Below the pieces are notes generated by a model. The model was given only the letters and a program-made list of their open reading frames with translations, was not told the origin of the DNA and did no database searches. 64,000 bases of DNA from Planctomycetota bacterium (GTDB taxonomy: Bacteria > Planctomycetota > UBA11346). The stretch is taken from assembly GCA_014193115.1 (NCBI GenBank), contig BJHQ01000019.1, forward strand, positions 1 through 64,000, given 5' to 3'. The first letter of the stretch is position 1, and the number at the start of each line of letters is the position of its first letter. The translations under genes were made by a program, and so were the position numbers. Of the stretch, positions 26,131-33,944 are shown in pieces.

Positions 26131-27498
26131 ATGCCTTCGCCGTACAGCCGCCGCACCGCGACCCAGCGCCAGAGCAAACCCAAGGTCGAACCGGCCGAAC
26201 CGGTCCAGCCGCCGCTGGGCGAAACCGTCGAGATGACCGATCAGGAGCAGCTCGAAGTCGTCGATGTGGATCTGCAAGACAAAGGCAAAGGAACCGGCGA
26301 TATCGCTGCGCCGGATGCGATGGACGGCGTCGGCACCGACCAGCTCGCCTCACCCGATGACCAGACCGCAGCGACTTCGGATCTCAAAGGCGCCGCTGAG
26401 CTGCCTGGTGCAACCGGGCGCAGCGCCCGGCGCACCGCCCGCTCGTCCCGGCGCAGCTCGCAATCGGGGAAGAAGTCCGGTCCGGCGGTGGCCGCCCGCT
26501 CCGCGCGATCCAAGGTCCTGACTCCCGAGCAGATCGCAGCCCGGCGGGCCGCGATCCGTACCGGCCTGATCGTCGCCGGCGGCATTTCTTTGCTGGCGGT
26601 GCTGATCGCGGTCATCTGGTTCTTCGCCGTGCGGATCGATCCGGCGGTGAAAAAAGCCGATCAGACCCTGACCGAGGCGCTCAACGCCAAGGACCGGGCG
26701 GTGCAGAACATCGCCGGCCACCAGCCCGATGCCGCCCAGACCGAATACGACATCGCCCTGAAATTGCTGACCAATTCGGTGGAGCTCGGCATGGCGGCCA
26801 GCGACCATCCCGATCCGGCCCTGGTCGCCGACGTGCGCCGGGCGCAAAGCGCCTTCGCTCTGCGCACCGAGGTCGAAGGCCTGAAGCAGCGCATCGATAC
26901 CCTGCGCCGCCAGTTGGCGGTGGCCAACCGCCTGCGCGGGCTGCTCGACCGCTTCGCCAAGCTGCAAGACCTCGACGATGCCTCCCTCGGCGGCCTGGAA
27001 CGGGACATCCAAGCCTTTTGCGATAATCCCGTGGATCTCGGCGGAGCCCGCAACGACACCGCGATCGCTGAGCACGAAAACGCCGTGGGCACCGCCAAGG
27101 GCCTGCTTCAGCCGATCCTGCGCGAACGCGATGCCCGGACCAAGGCCCGGACCAGCGATCGCGTCCGCCAGGCCCAGGCCGAGATCGACAGCCTGGTCAA
27201 GCAGGAGCGCTACCAGGAGGCGCTGGCGGCAGTCGATCAGGCCGAACGCGACTGGAAAGACGCCGATTTCAAGGGCCTGCGCACCACCGCCCTGGAGTCC
27301 CACCAGAAAGCCTGGCAGGCCGTGTCCCGCTTCGTCGAAACCCGGCGCGCTGATGCCACCGCGCCTGGCGGCACCGAAGCCAACAAAGCTGCGGCCAGGG
27401 CCGACGTCCGTGCCCGCCTGCAAAAAGTCATCGATACCTGGGGCGTGGAATCATCGGTCACCCAGGCCAAGGAATGGATGACCCAGTTCCAGGACTGA
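26131..27498 (+). CDS. Membrane-anchored coiled-coil protein of unknown function
   Basis: No family is recognised for this 455-residue protein. Residues 1-135 are charged and of low complexity, with an Arg/Ser-rich stretch (SARRTARSSRRSSQSGKKSG). One membrane helix follows at about 147-170 (IVAGGISLLAVLIAVIWFF). The rest, about 172-455, is rich in Ala, Glu, Arg and Gln and predicted helical, with heptad-like LKQRIDTLRRQLAVANRLRG near 250. The topology suggests a cytoplasmic basic tail and a periplasmic helical domain. The protein at 58022 has the same plan but no obvious sequence match. Confidence 0.75.
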   Translation: MPSPYSRRTATQRQSKPKVEPAEPVQPPLGETVEMTDQEQLEVVDVDLQDKGKGTGDIAAPDAMDGVGTDQLASPDDQTAATSDLKGAAELPGATGRSARRTARSSRRSSQSGKKSGPAVAARSARSKVLTPEQIAARRAAIRTGLIVAGGISLLAVLIAVIWFFAVRIDPAVKKADQTLTEALNAKDRAVQNIAGHQPDAAQTEYDIALKLLTNSVELGMAASDHPDPALVADVRRAQSAFALRTEVEGLKQRIDTLRRQLAVANRLRGLLDRFAKLQDLDDASLGGLERDIQAFCDNPVDLGGARNDTAIAEHENAVGTAKGLLQPILRERDARTKARTSDRVRQAQAEIDSLVKQERYQEALAAVDQAERDWKDADFKGLRTTALESHQKAWQAVSRFVETRRADATAPGGTEANKAAARADVRARLQKVIDTWGVESSVTQAKEWMTQFQD

Positions 27499-27610
27499 GT
27501 TCCGCAAGCACAGAGAGAAATGCAGACCATTTCTGCGCGAGCCCTCAGTAAGGGCGCACGCAAGAACAACGTGAGCGCCTTACAATTTTGTTGTCATTGG
27601 CAGGAAGCAG

Positions 27611-27766
27611 GCGTCCCGTAAGGACGAAGCAGGCGTCCCGTAGGGACGCCGCGAGTTGAGCCCGGGGTTTCAACCCCGGGTATCATAGCCCGTTCAGGAC
27701 CCAGTCCCGTAGGGACGGTTGAGTCCGGGCGACCACCACGACGGCCGTTGCGGGCTGAAGCCCGCA
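27611..27766. repeat. Cluster of short perfect palindromes, family E
   Basis: The gap 27499-28024 (526 bases) holds no convincing gene but several palindromes: GGCGTCCCGTAGGGACGCC (27632-27650), an imperfect copy at 27611-27626, a third core at 27702-27718, CCCGGGGTTTCAACCCCGGG (27661-27680) and TGCGGGCTGAAGCCCGCA (27749-27766). Each would form a 7-8 bp stem. They resemble REP-type intergenic elements. The remainder of the gap shows nothing further recognisable. Confidence 0.8.
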
Positions 27767-28024
27767 GAGCCATCAGCCGCCCCTACGGGGCTCCCCCCTC
27801 ACCACGCAGCATGACCGATCGTGTGGCTACAGGCATTGCGAATTGCAGGGCGATGCCGGTCATGATCGATGACCGTACTGGTCTGGATTGCCGGCGGTGT
27901 ATCTGGAAATACCGAAGGTAACAACACTCAAAGAAGGATCTGACCTGGTCGGCAAACAGCAGTTGGCCAGGCCTTGGCATGATGCTGGCTCGGTAACTTC
28001 CATCACCAGCCATCCAAGGCCACC

Positions 28025-28180
28025 ATGCTCGGCACCGTTCTCCTCGTCCTGTTCGTCATCCTGCTGCTCGGCGCCCTGCCCGCGTGGCCCTACAGTCGCA
28101 ATTGGGGATATGGGCCATCCGGCGGACTCGGCGCCATCGTCGCGATCGTCCTGGTGCTGGTACTCATCGGCAGATTTTGA
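28025..28180 (+). CDS. DUF3309 small membrane protein
   Basis: This protein has 51 residues and two hydrophobic segments (about 3-18 and 34-49) joined by the highly conserved loop LPAWPYSRNWGYGPSGG, which is diagnostic of DUF3309. The function is unknown. Such proteins are often found among general-stress genes. It is followed by a small lipoprotein, Dps and WrbA on the same strand, which agrees with that pattern. Confidence 0.9.
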   Translation: MLGTVLLVLFVILLLGALPAWPYSRNWGYGPSGGLGAIVAIVLVLVLIGRF

Positions 28181-28262
28181 CGTGCGGATTCCGCCACTGC
28201 ACCATCGCTCCTTCCTTCGCAGTCTGTTGACTGCTCACCGTCACCCCTCCTCGGAACCGACC

Positions 28263-28727
28263 ATGAACCACTTCCACCTTCCCCTCTCCATCCTGGCGAT
28301 CTCGGTCATGTGCAGCGGATGCACCACCACGAATCAGCCGCCAGCGCCCAAGACCACAACTGAGAAAATCGACCAGGTCAGCCGGGACACCTCGCAAGCG
28401 TCTCAGGAATTGAAGGATTATTCCTATGCGCAACGGGTCGAATTCGTGACCCAGATGCAAAGCCGGTTGGACGAGATCAATCGCGAGATCGACGAGATCG
28501 CGGCCAAGGTCGAGAAATCGAACGATGCGATCAAGGCGGAATCCAAACCGAAGATCCAGACCCTGCGCGACCAGGCGGACAAGCTCAAGAAGCAGCTCTC
28601 GGTGGCTAAGGATGCGACCGAAAACACCTGGGAAGACGTCAAAGCCGGCTTCCGCAAAGGCTACGCCGACTTCAAGGAAGGCATCACCGCCGCCCGCCAA
28701 TGGGCCAGCGACAAGATCGCTCCGTGA
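28263..28727 (+). CDS. Small coiled-coil lipoprotein
   Basis: This protein has 154 residues. A signal peptide of about 19 residues ends in CSGC followed by TTT, a lipobox with a non-standard -3 position. The mature part is almost wholly helical with long coiled-coil stretches (MQSRLDEINREIDEIAAKVE and TLRDQADKLKKQLSVAKDA) and a C-terminal KAGFRKGYADFKEGITAARQ segment that resembles apolipoprotein- or YtxH-like helices. It probably sits in the outer or inner membrane facing the periplasm. It lies in the stress cassette between DUF3309 and Dps genes. A terminator-like hairpin follows seven bases after its stop. Confidence 0.8.
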   Translation: MNHFHLPLSILAISVMCSGCTTTNQPPAPKTTTEKIDQVSRDTSQASQELKDYSYAQRVEFVTQMQSRLDEINREIDEIAAKVEKSNDAIKAESKPKIQTLRDQADKLKKQLSVAKDATENTWEDVKAGFRKGYADFKEGITAARQWASDKIAP

Positions 28728-28733
28728 CCTGAA

Positions 28734-28762
28734 GCCAACCGGCACGTCGCGTGCCGGTTGGC
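28734..28762 (+). terminator. Strong hairpin, likely terminator or processing site
   Basis: Arms GCCAACCGGCACG (28734-28746) and CGTGCCGGTTGGC (28750-28762) are perfectly complementary with a 3-base loop. A T-tract is lacking, so it may act with Rho or stabilise the transcript of the lipoprotein gene that ends at 28727. Confidence 0.65.
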
Positions 28763-28831
28763 CAGAGCTGGCGGGATCGCAATCCGATCATCCGCCGACC
28801 ATGCATCGACCACCCACCCAAGGAATCCCAC

Positions 28832-29356
28832 ATGAAAACCAAACCGAATCCGCTTCCTCAAAAAGACGTCACCATGTATGAAACGGGAAATGATATCACC
28901 CAAAAACGCCGGATCGAACTGAACGCCCTGATGAACAAGCGCTTGGCTTCGGCGATCGACCTGGGAACCCACTTGAAGCAAGCCCACTGGAACGTGAAGG
29001 GACCGAGCTTCATCGGCCTCCATGAACTGTTCGACAAGATCAGCGGCGCGGTCGATGCCTATGTCGACCTGATCGCCGAACGCATCGTCCAGCTCGGCGG
29101 AATCGCCGAGGGCACCGCCCGCACCGTCGCCGCCCGCACCCGTCTTCCCGAGTATCCCTTGGCCATCGGTGACGGCATGACCCACGTCGAAGCCGTCGCC
29201 CGGTCCCTGTCCACCTTTGGCCAGGAAGCCCGCAACACGATCAACGAGGCGACCGCCTTGGAAGATGCCGATACCGCCGATGTGTTCACCGAGGTCTCAC
29301 GGGGTATCGACAAGTGGCTGTGGTTCGTCGAGGCCCATTCCCAGACCAAAGTTTGA
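28832..29356 (+). CDS. dps: Dps family DNA starvation/stationary-phase protein
   Basis: This 174-residue Dps has the ferroxidase signature LGTHLKQAHWNVKGPSFIGL (about 47-66), HELFDKI and DLIAERIVQLGG. It stores iron and protects DNA. ATG 28832 begins an N-terminal Lys/Pro-rich tail (MKTKPNPLPQKDV) that may bind DNA. A second Met is at residue 15. It differs from the Dps at 12697 in length and tail. It lies in a cassette with DUF3309, lipoprotein and WrbA genes, all with stress associations. Confidence 0.92.
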   Translation: MKTKPNPLPQKDVTMYETGNDITQKRRIELNALMNKRLASAIDLGTHLKQAHWNVKGPSFIGLHELFDKISGAVDAYVDLIAERIVQLGGIAEGTARTVAARTRLPEYPLAIGDGMTHVEAVARSLSTFGQEARNTINEATALEDADTADVFTEVSRGIDKWLWFVEAHSQTKV

Positions 29357-29386
29357 CCGTCCATCAGTACTTGGCCAAGGAATCCC

Positions 29387-30001
29387 ATGACCACCGTCGC
29401 CATCGTCTACCATTCATTGTATGGCCACACCAAACTGCAAGCCGAACGGGTCGTCATCGGAGCGCGCAGCGTCCCGGATACGACGGTCATGCTGTACACC
29501 GCTGAATTCGCTACGACCCACCTGGATACGTTGGACTTCGCCGATGCCATCATCTTCGGCTGTCCAACGTACATGGGAAGCATGTCCGCAGGCATGAAGC
29601 AATTCATCGAAGCGTCATCGAAGAAGTGGTTCACCCTGGCGTGGAAGGATAAGGTCGCCGGGGCGTTCACCAATTCATCGTCGTTTTCCGGCGACAAGCT
29701 GAACACCCTGGTCGGATTGCTGATCAACGCCATGCAGCACGGCATGGTCTTCGTGGGGCTGGGTGTGCTGCCGTCAGCCAATCGCCCCGACGCCATGAAG
29801 CAGAACTCAGGTCCGGGACCGGACGCCCACAACCGGGTCGGATCGTCCATCGGTCCGATGGCCACCAGTTTCCAGGTCCCCCCACCTGACGCACCAGGCA
29901 CCGGGGATCTTGAAACCGCGGAACTCTATGGCCGCCGGGTTGCTGAAACCACCCAACAGTTCGTTCGTGGCAGGGCCGCAGCGGTTCCCTCGGGCCGCTG
30001 A
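29387..30001 (+). CDS. wrbA: WrbA-like NAD(P)H:quinone oxidoreductase
   Basis: This 204-residue flavodoxin-fold protein has the FMN phosphate loop VYHSLYGHTKLQAE (about 5-18), then FGCPTYMGSMSAGMKQFIE (about 64-82) and DKVAGAFTNSSSFSGDKL (about 91-108), all WrbA hallmarks. It reduces quinones by two electrons and limits radical formation. It is 30 bases after Dps and likely co-transcribed as the last gene of the stress cassette. Confidence 0.9.
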   Translation: MTTVAIVYHSLYGHTKLQAERVVIGARSVPDTTVMLYTAEFATTHLDTLDFADAIIFGCPTYMGSMSAGMKQFIEASSKKWFTLAWKDKVAGAFTNSSSFSGDKLNTLVGLLINAMQHGMVFVGLGVLPSANRPDAMKQNSGPGPDAHNRVGSSIGPMATSFQVPPPDAPGTGDLETAELYGRRVAETTQQFVRGRAAAVPSGR

Positions 30002-30072
30002 ATGCTGCATCATCCGGTCTGATCTCTGACAGTAAGGAATCGCGCAAGAATAACTCGGGTCTTTCTCCAACT

Positions 30073-30101
30073 CTTGGCGATGTGGCGTCTTGGCGGTTCC
30101 C
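30073..30101. repeat. Interspersed repeat, family F (copy 1)
   Basis: This copy contains GGCGTCTTGGCGGTTCCC preceded by CTTGGCGATGT. The same sequence, with few changes, recurs at 57777-57805 on the other strand and at 57893-57920. It lies in the 197-base gap before the Mur ligase, which holds no other recognisable feature. Confidence 0.75.
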
Positions 30102-30198
30102 CAACCGCCTTTCTCGGGATGTACGCACCTGTCCGCATGGCGTCCCGGAGGGGCAGAGCCCGGCTGGCGAGACATCAGCCACCCGCTATTTCCCAGCC

Positions 30199-31554
30199 AT
30201 GCGCTATCATTTCTCCGGCATCGCCGGTGCTGGGGTCAATCCGCTCGCCCGGCTGGTGCGGGCCTGGGGGCATGACGTGCAGGGCAGCGACCGCGGTTTC
30301 GACCGCGGTCAGCAAGCCGAGCGTCGGCAGCAACTCGAAGCCGAAGGCATCCGCATCGTCGCCCAGGATGGCGCAGCGATCACGCCGGCGATCGATTGCA
30401 TGATTTATTCCACGGCGGTCGAGCAGGATACGCCGGAACTGGTCGCCGCCCGCCGCCATGGAGTCGCCCTGGTGCCGCGGCCGGCCCTGCTCGCCGAGAT
30501 CGTCAACGCCGCCCAGCCCGGCATCGCGATCAGTGGAACCGCAGGAAAATCCACGATCACCGGGATGGTCGCCTGGTGCCTGCGCCAGCTGGGCCAGCCG
30601 GCGACGATCCTCGGCGGAGCCGCCCTGGTCGGCGATGACGGGCCGTTCACGCCTGGCCCGGCCGGCGGCCTGGTGGTGGCCGAAGCCTGCGAATCCGACG
30701 GCACCTTGCCGGGCTACCAGCCGGCCATCGGCCTGATTCACAACATCACCCGCGATCATGGCGAGGTCGATGAGGTCAAAGCCCAGTTCGAACACTTCGC
30801 CGCCCGGTCCCAGCGCCTGCTGGTCAATGCCGCCTGTCCGGTGGCCACAGCCTTGGCTGCTCAGCACCCGCGGGCGGTGCGCTATGGCACCGGTGATCCG
30901 GCGGATCTGCCGCTGGAGATCGTCAGCATCGGCCCTTGGCGATCCCAAGGTGTCCTCGGCCTCCCCGAAGGCGACATCAATTTGGATCTACCCCAGCCCG
31001 GAGCCCACACCCTCGACAATGCCGCCGCGGCCTTGGCGGTGATCCGTTGCCTCGGTCTGGATGTTTCAGCCGCCGCCGCGGCCTTGCGCGAGTTCCCCGG
31101 CGTGGTCCGCCGTTTCCAGGTCCTCGGCACCACCGACACCGGCATCACCGTGGTCGATGATTACGCCCACAATGGCGACAAGATCCGGGCCGCAGTGGAG
31201 GCCGCCCAGGCCGGCTGCGACCGCCTGGTGGCGGTATTCCAGCCCCACGGTTTCGGCCCGGCAAAATTCCTGCGCCCGGAATTGAAGACCTTGTTGCCAA
31301 GCCTGCTGCGACCCCAGGACCGTTTTTGCTACGCCGGCATCCATTACGCCGGCGGCACCGTGGCCAAGGACATCAGCAGCGCCGACCTGGTCAGCGACTT
31401 GCCGGCCAACCTGGCAGCCGCCCACGCGCCGGACCACGCCGCCGTGCTCGCCTGGGTCGCCGACACCGCCATCCCCGGCGACACCGTGCTGCTCATGGGC
31501 GCCCGGGACCCGGCGTTGCCGGGACTGGCGAAGGCGCTGTATGGGTTGCTGTGA
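30199..31554 (+). CDS. MurC-like Mur ligase (divergent)
   Basis: This 451-residue protein has the three-domain Mur ligase plan: N-terminal Rossmann part (MRYHFSGIAGAGVNPLARL), central ATP-grasping domain and C-terminal domain. The family's GTHGKTT P-loop reads GTAGKST (113-119), the N-I-E-x-D-H motif reads NITRDHGEVDE, and DDYGHHP reads DDYAHNGDK. These changes suggest it may not be the housekeeping UDP-MurNAc:L-alanine ligase but a related enzyme, such as a recycling ligase (Mpl-like) or one of specialised function. No other mur/fts genes lie nearby, which supports this caution. ATG 30199 matches the family start. Confidence 0.8.
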   Translation: MRYHFSGIAGAGVNPLARLVRAWGHDVQGSDRGFDRGQQAERRQQLEAEGIRIVAQDGAAITPAIDCMIYSTAVEQDTPELVAARRHGVALVPRPALLAEIVNAAQPGIAISGTAGKSTITGMVAWCLRQLGQPATILGGAALVGDDGPFTPGPAGGLVVAEACESDGTLPGYQPAIGLIHNITRDHGEVDEVKAQFEHFAARSQRLLVNAACPVATALAAQHPRAVRYGTGDPADLPLEIVSIGPWRSQGVLGLPEGDINLDLPQPGAHTLDNAAAALAVIRCLGLDVSAAAAALREFPGVVRRFQVLGTTDTGITVVDDYAHNGDKIRAAVEAAQAGCDRLVAVFQPHGFGPAKFLRPELKTLLPSLLRPQDRFCYAGIHYAGGTVAKDISSADLVSDLPANLAAAHAPDHAAVLAWVADTAIPGDTVLLMGARDPALPGLAKALYGLL

Positions 31555-31714
31555 GCAGCGGTAGTCCACCGCAATTGCAAGTGATCGGTTGACAATGATG
31601 ACGCATATTTAACCTGAATTCATCCTGATAGAAGCATGGTCAACGCCCATCCACCCCAAGCGCAATAATAATTCTTCATCCCCAGAATACGCCGTTGTTC
31701 ATTCAAGGAAATTT

Positions 31715-33307
31715 ATGACAATCATAGTTGAGCTCCCGAATCAGACAGGATCTGGTGATCCTGCGATAATTGATTCTTCGGGTCACGTGGTTTTAATAGG
31801 AGCGAATGGCTCTGGTAAAACTCGTCTAGGCATTTGGATTGAGCAGCATCACGAAAGAAAATTTACCGTTCACAGAATCAGTGCACAGAAGGCATTAACC
31901 ATCCCCGAGTTCGCACAGCGCAAGAATCTTGAAGAGGCCGAAAAGGATTTGATTCTTGGTCGTTCAGATCAGCACGCCGCCGTAGATAGAAAGATCCATG
32001 ATCGATGGGGCGGAACGCCTGCTACATTTCTCCTTAGCGACTTCGACAAACTGTTGTCACTGCTATTCGCCAAGTCATCTGAGCGAGACCGAAAACACAC
32101 TGAACTCACTAGGCTATCACAAACTTACATCGCAGTCCCCGACGCACCCATCGACACCATCGTCAAGATATGGGGGGAGATTATGCCACATCGGGAAATT
32201 AACTTCGTTGATGGAAAGGTCCTCGTCAGGAAGTCCAGCGAGCCCGAATATCACGGAAAAGAAATGAGTGATGGCGAGCGAGTTGCCCTGTATCTCATTG
32301 GCCAATGCCTATGCGCACCAGATAATTCTTTAGTCATTGTAGATGAGCCCGAGATTCACCTTCACAAATCACTAGTTGACAAGATTTGGAATAAGGTCGA
32401 AGAACTTTGCCAAACGAAGAAATTTATCTACATCACACATGATTTAGACTTCGCCGCATCGAGGAGTGACGCAAACAAGATTTGGATCAAGAGTTACAGC
32501 GGAAACGTTTGGACGTGGGAAATTGTCCCGGAAGAGGAATCCCTGCCTGCGGATATGATACTTGAAGTCATTGGAAGCAGGAAGAAAATTCTGTTTTGCG
32601 AAGGAGATCCAGGAAGCCTTGATGCAACCATCTATCAGATCGCTTATCCAAGATATCACGTCATACCTAGAGGCGGATGCGATAAGGTTATTGAGTCCAC
32701 AAAGGCCCTGCGAAATAATGCAGCCCTTCACCACTTGGATGCGGTTGGCATCATCGATAGTGACTACAGGGAATCCGATGAAATTACAGCACTATTGTCT
32801 CATGGAATCAAAACCATTGCCGTCGCGGAAATAGAAAATATATTTTGCACTAAATCGGTTGTAAGGATTGTCGCGGAACACCTTGCACAAGACCCAAATC
32901 GAGTCATCCAGGAGGTCATAGATTTCTTAATTTCCGCACTGGTATCAGAAATTAATCTACAAATATCCTCAATGGCCGAACGGCGCATTCAATTTTTACT
33001 GCGAGCATTTTCTAAGTCATCCAACGACAAGCATGGACTAGAAAGCGGGCTTAGAGTAACAATGGGCAGAATTGACGTCAATGTGATACATGATGAATGC
33101 AAAAAGGCATTCGACGATGCAATTGCCTCAAAAAATCTAGACATGCTTCTCCGCATATATAATCGAAAAAAACTTCCGGAACGAATTTCGGGAATACTTG
33201 GCTTAGCAAATGGTGAGTACAAGAAGCTTTTGGTGAGACTGATGAAGGGTCCTAAACAGGATGAAGTAATTTCTGCGTTACAGACTTATTTACCATCCCT
33301 GCAGTGA
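31715..33307 (+). CDS. AAA ATPase-DUF4435 (TOPRIM) fusion, candidate anti-phage protein
   Basis: The single chain has 530 residues. The ABC/OLD-type ATPase half has Walker A GANGSGKT (29-36), signature SDGERVALYL (185-194), Walker B LVIVDEPE (206-213) and switch H242 in ITHDLDF. The C-terminal half is a DUF4435 TOPRIM-like domain: ILFCEGDPGSLD (E296), IPRGGCDKVIE, GIIDSDYR (D348, D350) and AEIENIF. The pairing matches PARIS, where AriA is the ATPase and AriB the DUF4435 nuclease. Merged forms are known. AGGA lies five bases before ATG 31715. The gene is clearly AT-richer than its neighbours and sits alone between housekeeping genes, which points to horizontal gain. A TTGACA at 31589 could belong to its promoter. 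Confidence 0.88.
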   Translation: MTIIVELPNQTGSGDPAIIDSSGHVVLIGANGSGKTRLGIWIEQHHERKFTVHRISAQKALTIPEFAQRKNLEEAEKDLILGRSDQHAAVDRKIHDRWGGTPATFLLSDFDKLLSLLFAKSSERDRKHTELTRLSQTYIAVPDAPIDTIVKIWGEIMPHREINFVDGKVLVRKSSEPEYHGKEMSDGERVALYLIGQCLCAPDNSLVIVDEPEIHLHKSLVDKIWNKVEELCQTKKFIYITHDLDFAASRSDANKIWIKSYSGNVWTWEIVPEEESLPADMILEVIGSRKKILFCEGDPGSLDATIYQIAYPRYHVIPRGGCDKVIESTKALRNNAALHHLDAVGIIDSDYRESDEITALLSHGIKTIAVAEIENIFCTKSVVRIVAEHLAQDPNRVIQEVIDFLISALVSEINLQISSMAERRIQFLLRAFSKSSNDKHGLESGLRVTMGRIDVNVIHDECKKAFDDAIASKNLDMLLRIYNRKKLPERISGILGLANGEYKKLLVRLMKGPKQDEVISALQTYLPSLQ

Positions 33308-33406
33308 ACCACGTAAATCCAACCCAGGCTCGTTATAGCGAAGTGTCAAAAAAGCGTTGCACCGGCGCCGGTCACTTTGGGTCGGTCCGTTGATCCTGAA
33401 GGTCTG

Positions 33407-33412
33407 TATAAT
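33407..33412 (+). promoter_or_regulatory. Perfect TATAAT -10 element
   Basis: TATAAT lies 28 bases upstream of the small secreted protein start at 33441 in AT-rich DNA. No good -35 box is seen at 16-18 bases. It is a plausible separate promoter for that gene. Confidence 0.4.
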
Positions 33413-33440
33413 TTACACAACACAACTCTTGGAATAAATT

Positions 33441-33761
33441 ATGAATTTACGCACCATGATGCTCATTGCCGCCATAATTATGTTTGGAAACTACCATTTT
33501 GCGTCAGAGTCCACCATATATAAATGCGATTCACTCATTTCCGAATCTAGTAAAACTGCAATCGCCATTCGCGGATATACACAAAAAGGAGAATGGAAGG
33601 ATACTCACGATCTCATCATCGATTATTCATCAATTGTATCGATAAACGGCTTCAGGGACGAAAAGAATCCCAAAGTCAGTATAACCAGCAAGGAAATGAT
33701 CATTGACAATGGACTCACCGAAAATCGTATTTATTGGATTTCATTTAAAATCAATTGCTGA
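33441..33761 (+). CDS. Small secreted protein of unknown function, AT-rich
   Basis: This 106-residue protein begins with a signal peptide (about 1-21, MNLRTMMLIAAIIMFGNYHF, cleaved near ASE). The mature part is rich in Ser, Ile, Lys and Asp, has cysteines at 29 and 106 that might pair, and looks like a small beta protein. No family is recognised. Its AT-rich codons match the preceding AAA-DUF4435 gene, so both probably arrived together. It may be an accessory or merely cargo of the island. Confidence 0.65.
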   Translation: MNLRTMMLIAAIIMFGNYHFASESTIYKCDSLISESSKTAIAIRGYTQKGEWKDTHDLIIDYSSIVSINGFRDEKNPKVSITSKEMIIDNGLTENRIYWISFKINC

Positions 33762-33944
33762 TTTAAATGGATTTATGGACTTCGCCTGGAAAAATAAAAT
33801 GGACAATCCAGTCACACCGAAATCAACTGGCGTTAAAGACTTCTGAAATGGAATTTTCTTTTCTCGACAAGTCGATACGTCGAAGCCTGTGCGACCGGTG
33901 AATGGTGACGTTCAGCCCCAGCAACCCACCAAGGGACCCAACCC

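Noticed and set aside
27499..27880. CRISPR-like array in the palindrome cluster.
   Set aside because: Units are of different sequence and spacing and are palindromic; no regular spacers and no cas genes.
31589..31594. TTGACA as -35 box of the AAA-DUF4435 gene.
   Set aside because: No convincing -10 at 16-18 bases; kept only as a remark.
33775..33846. 23-residue frame MDFAWKNKMDNPV... after the small secreted protein.
   Set aside because: Too short, no ribosome site, no recognised family; AT-rich DNA gives such frames by chance.
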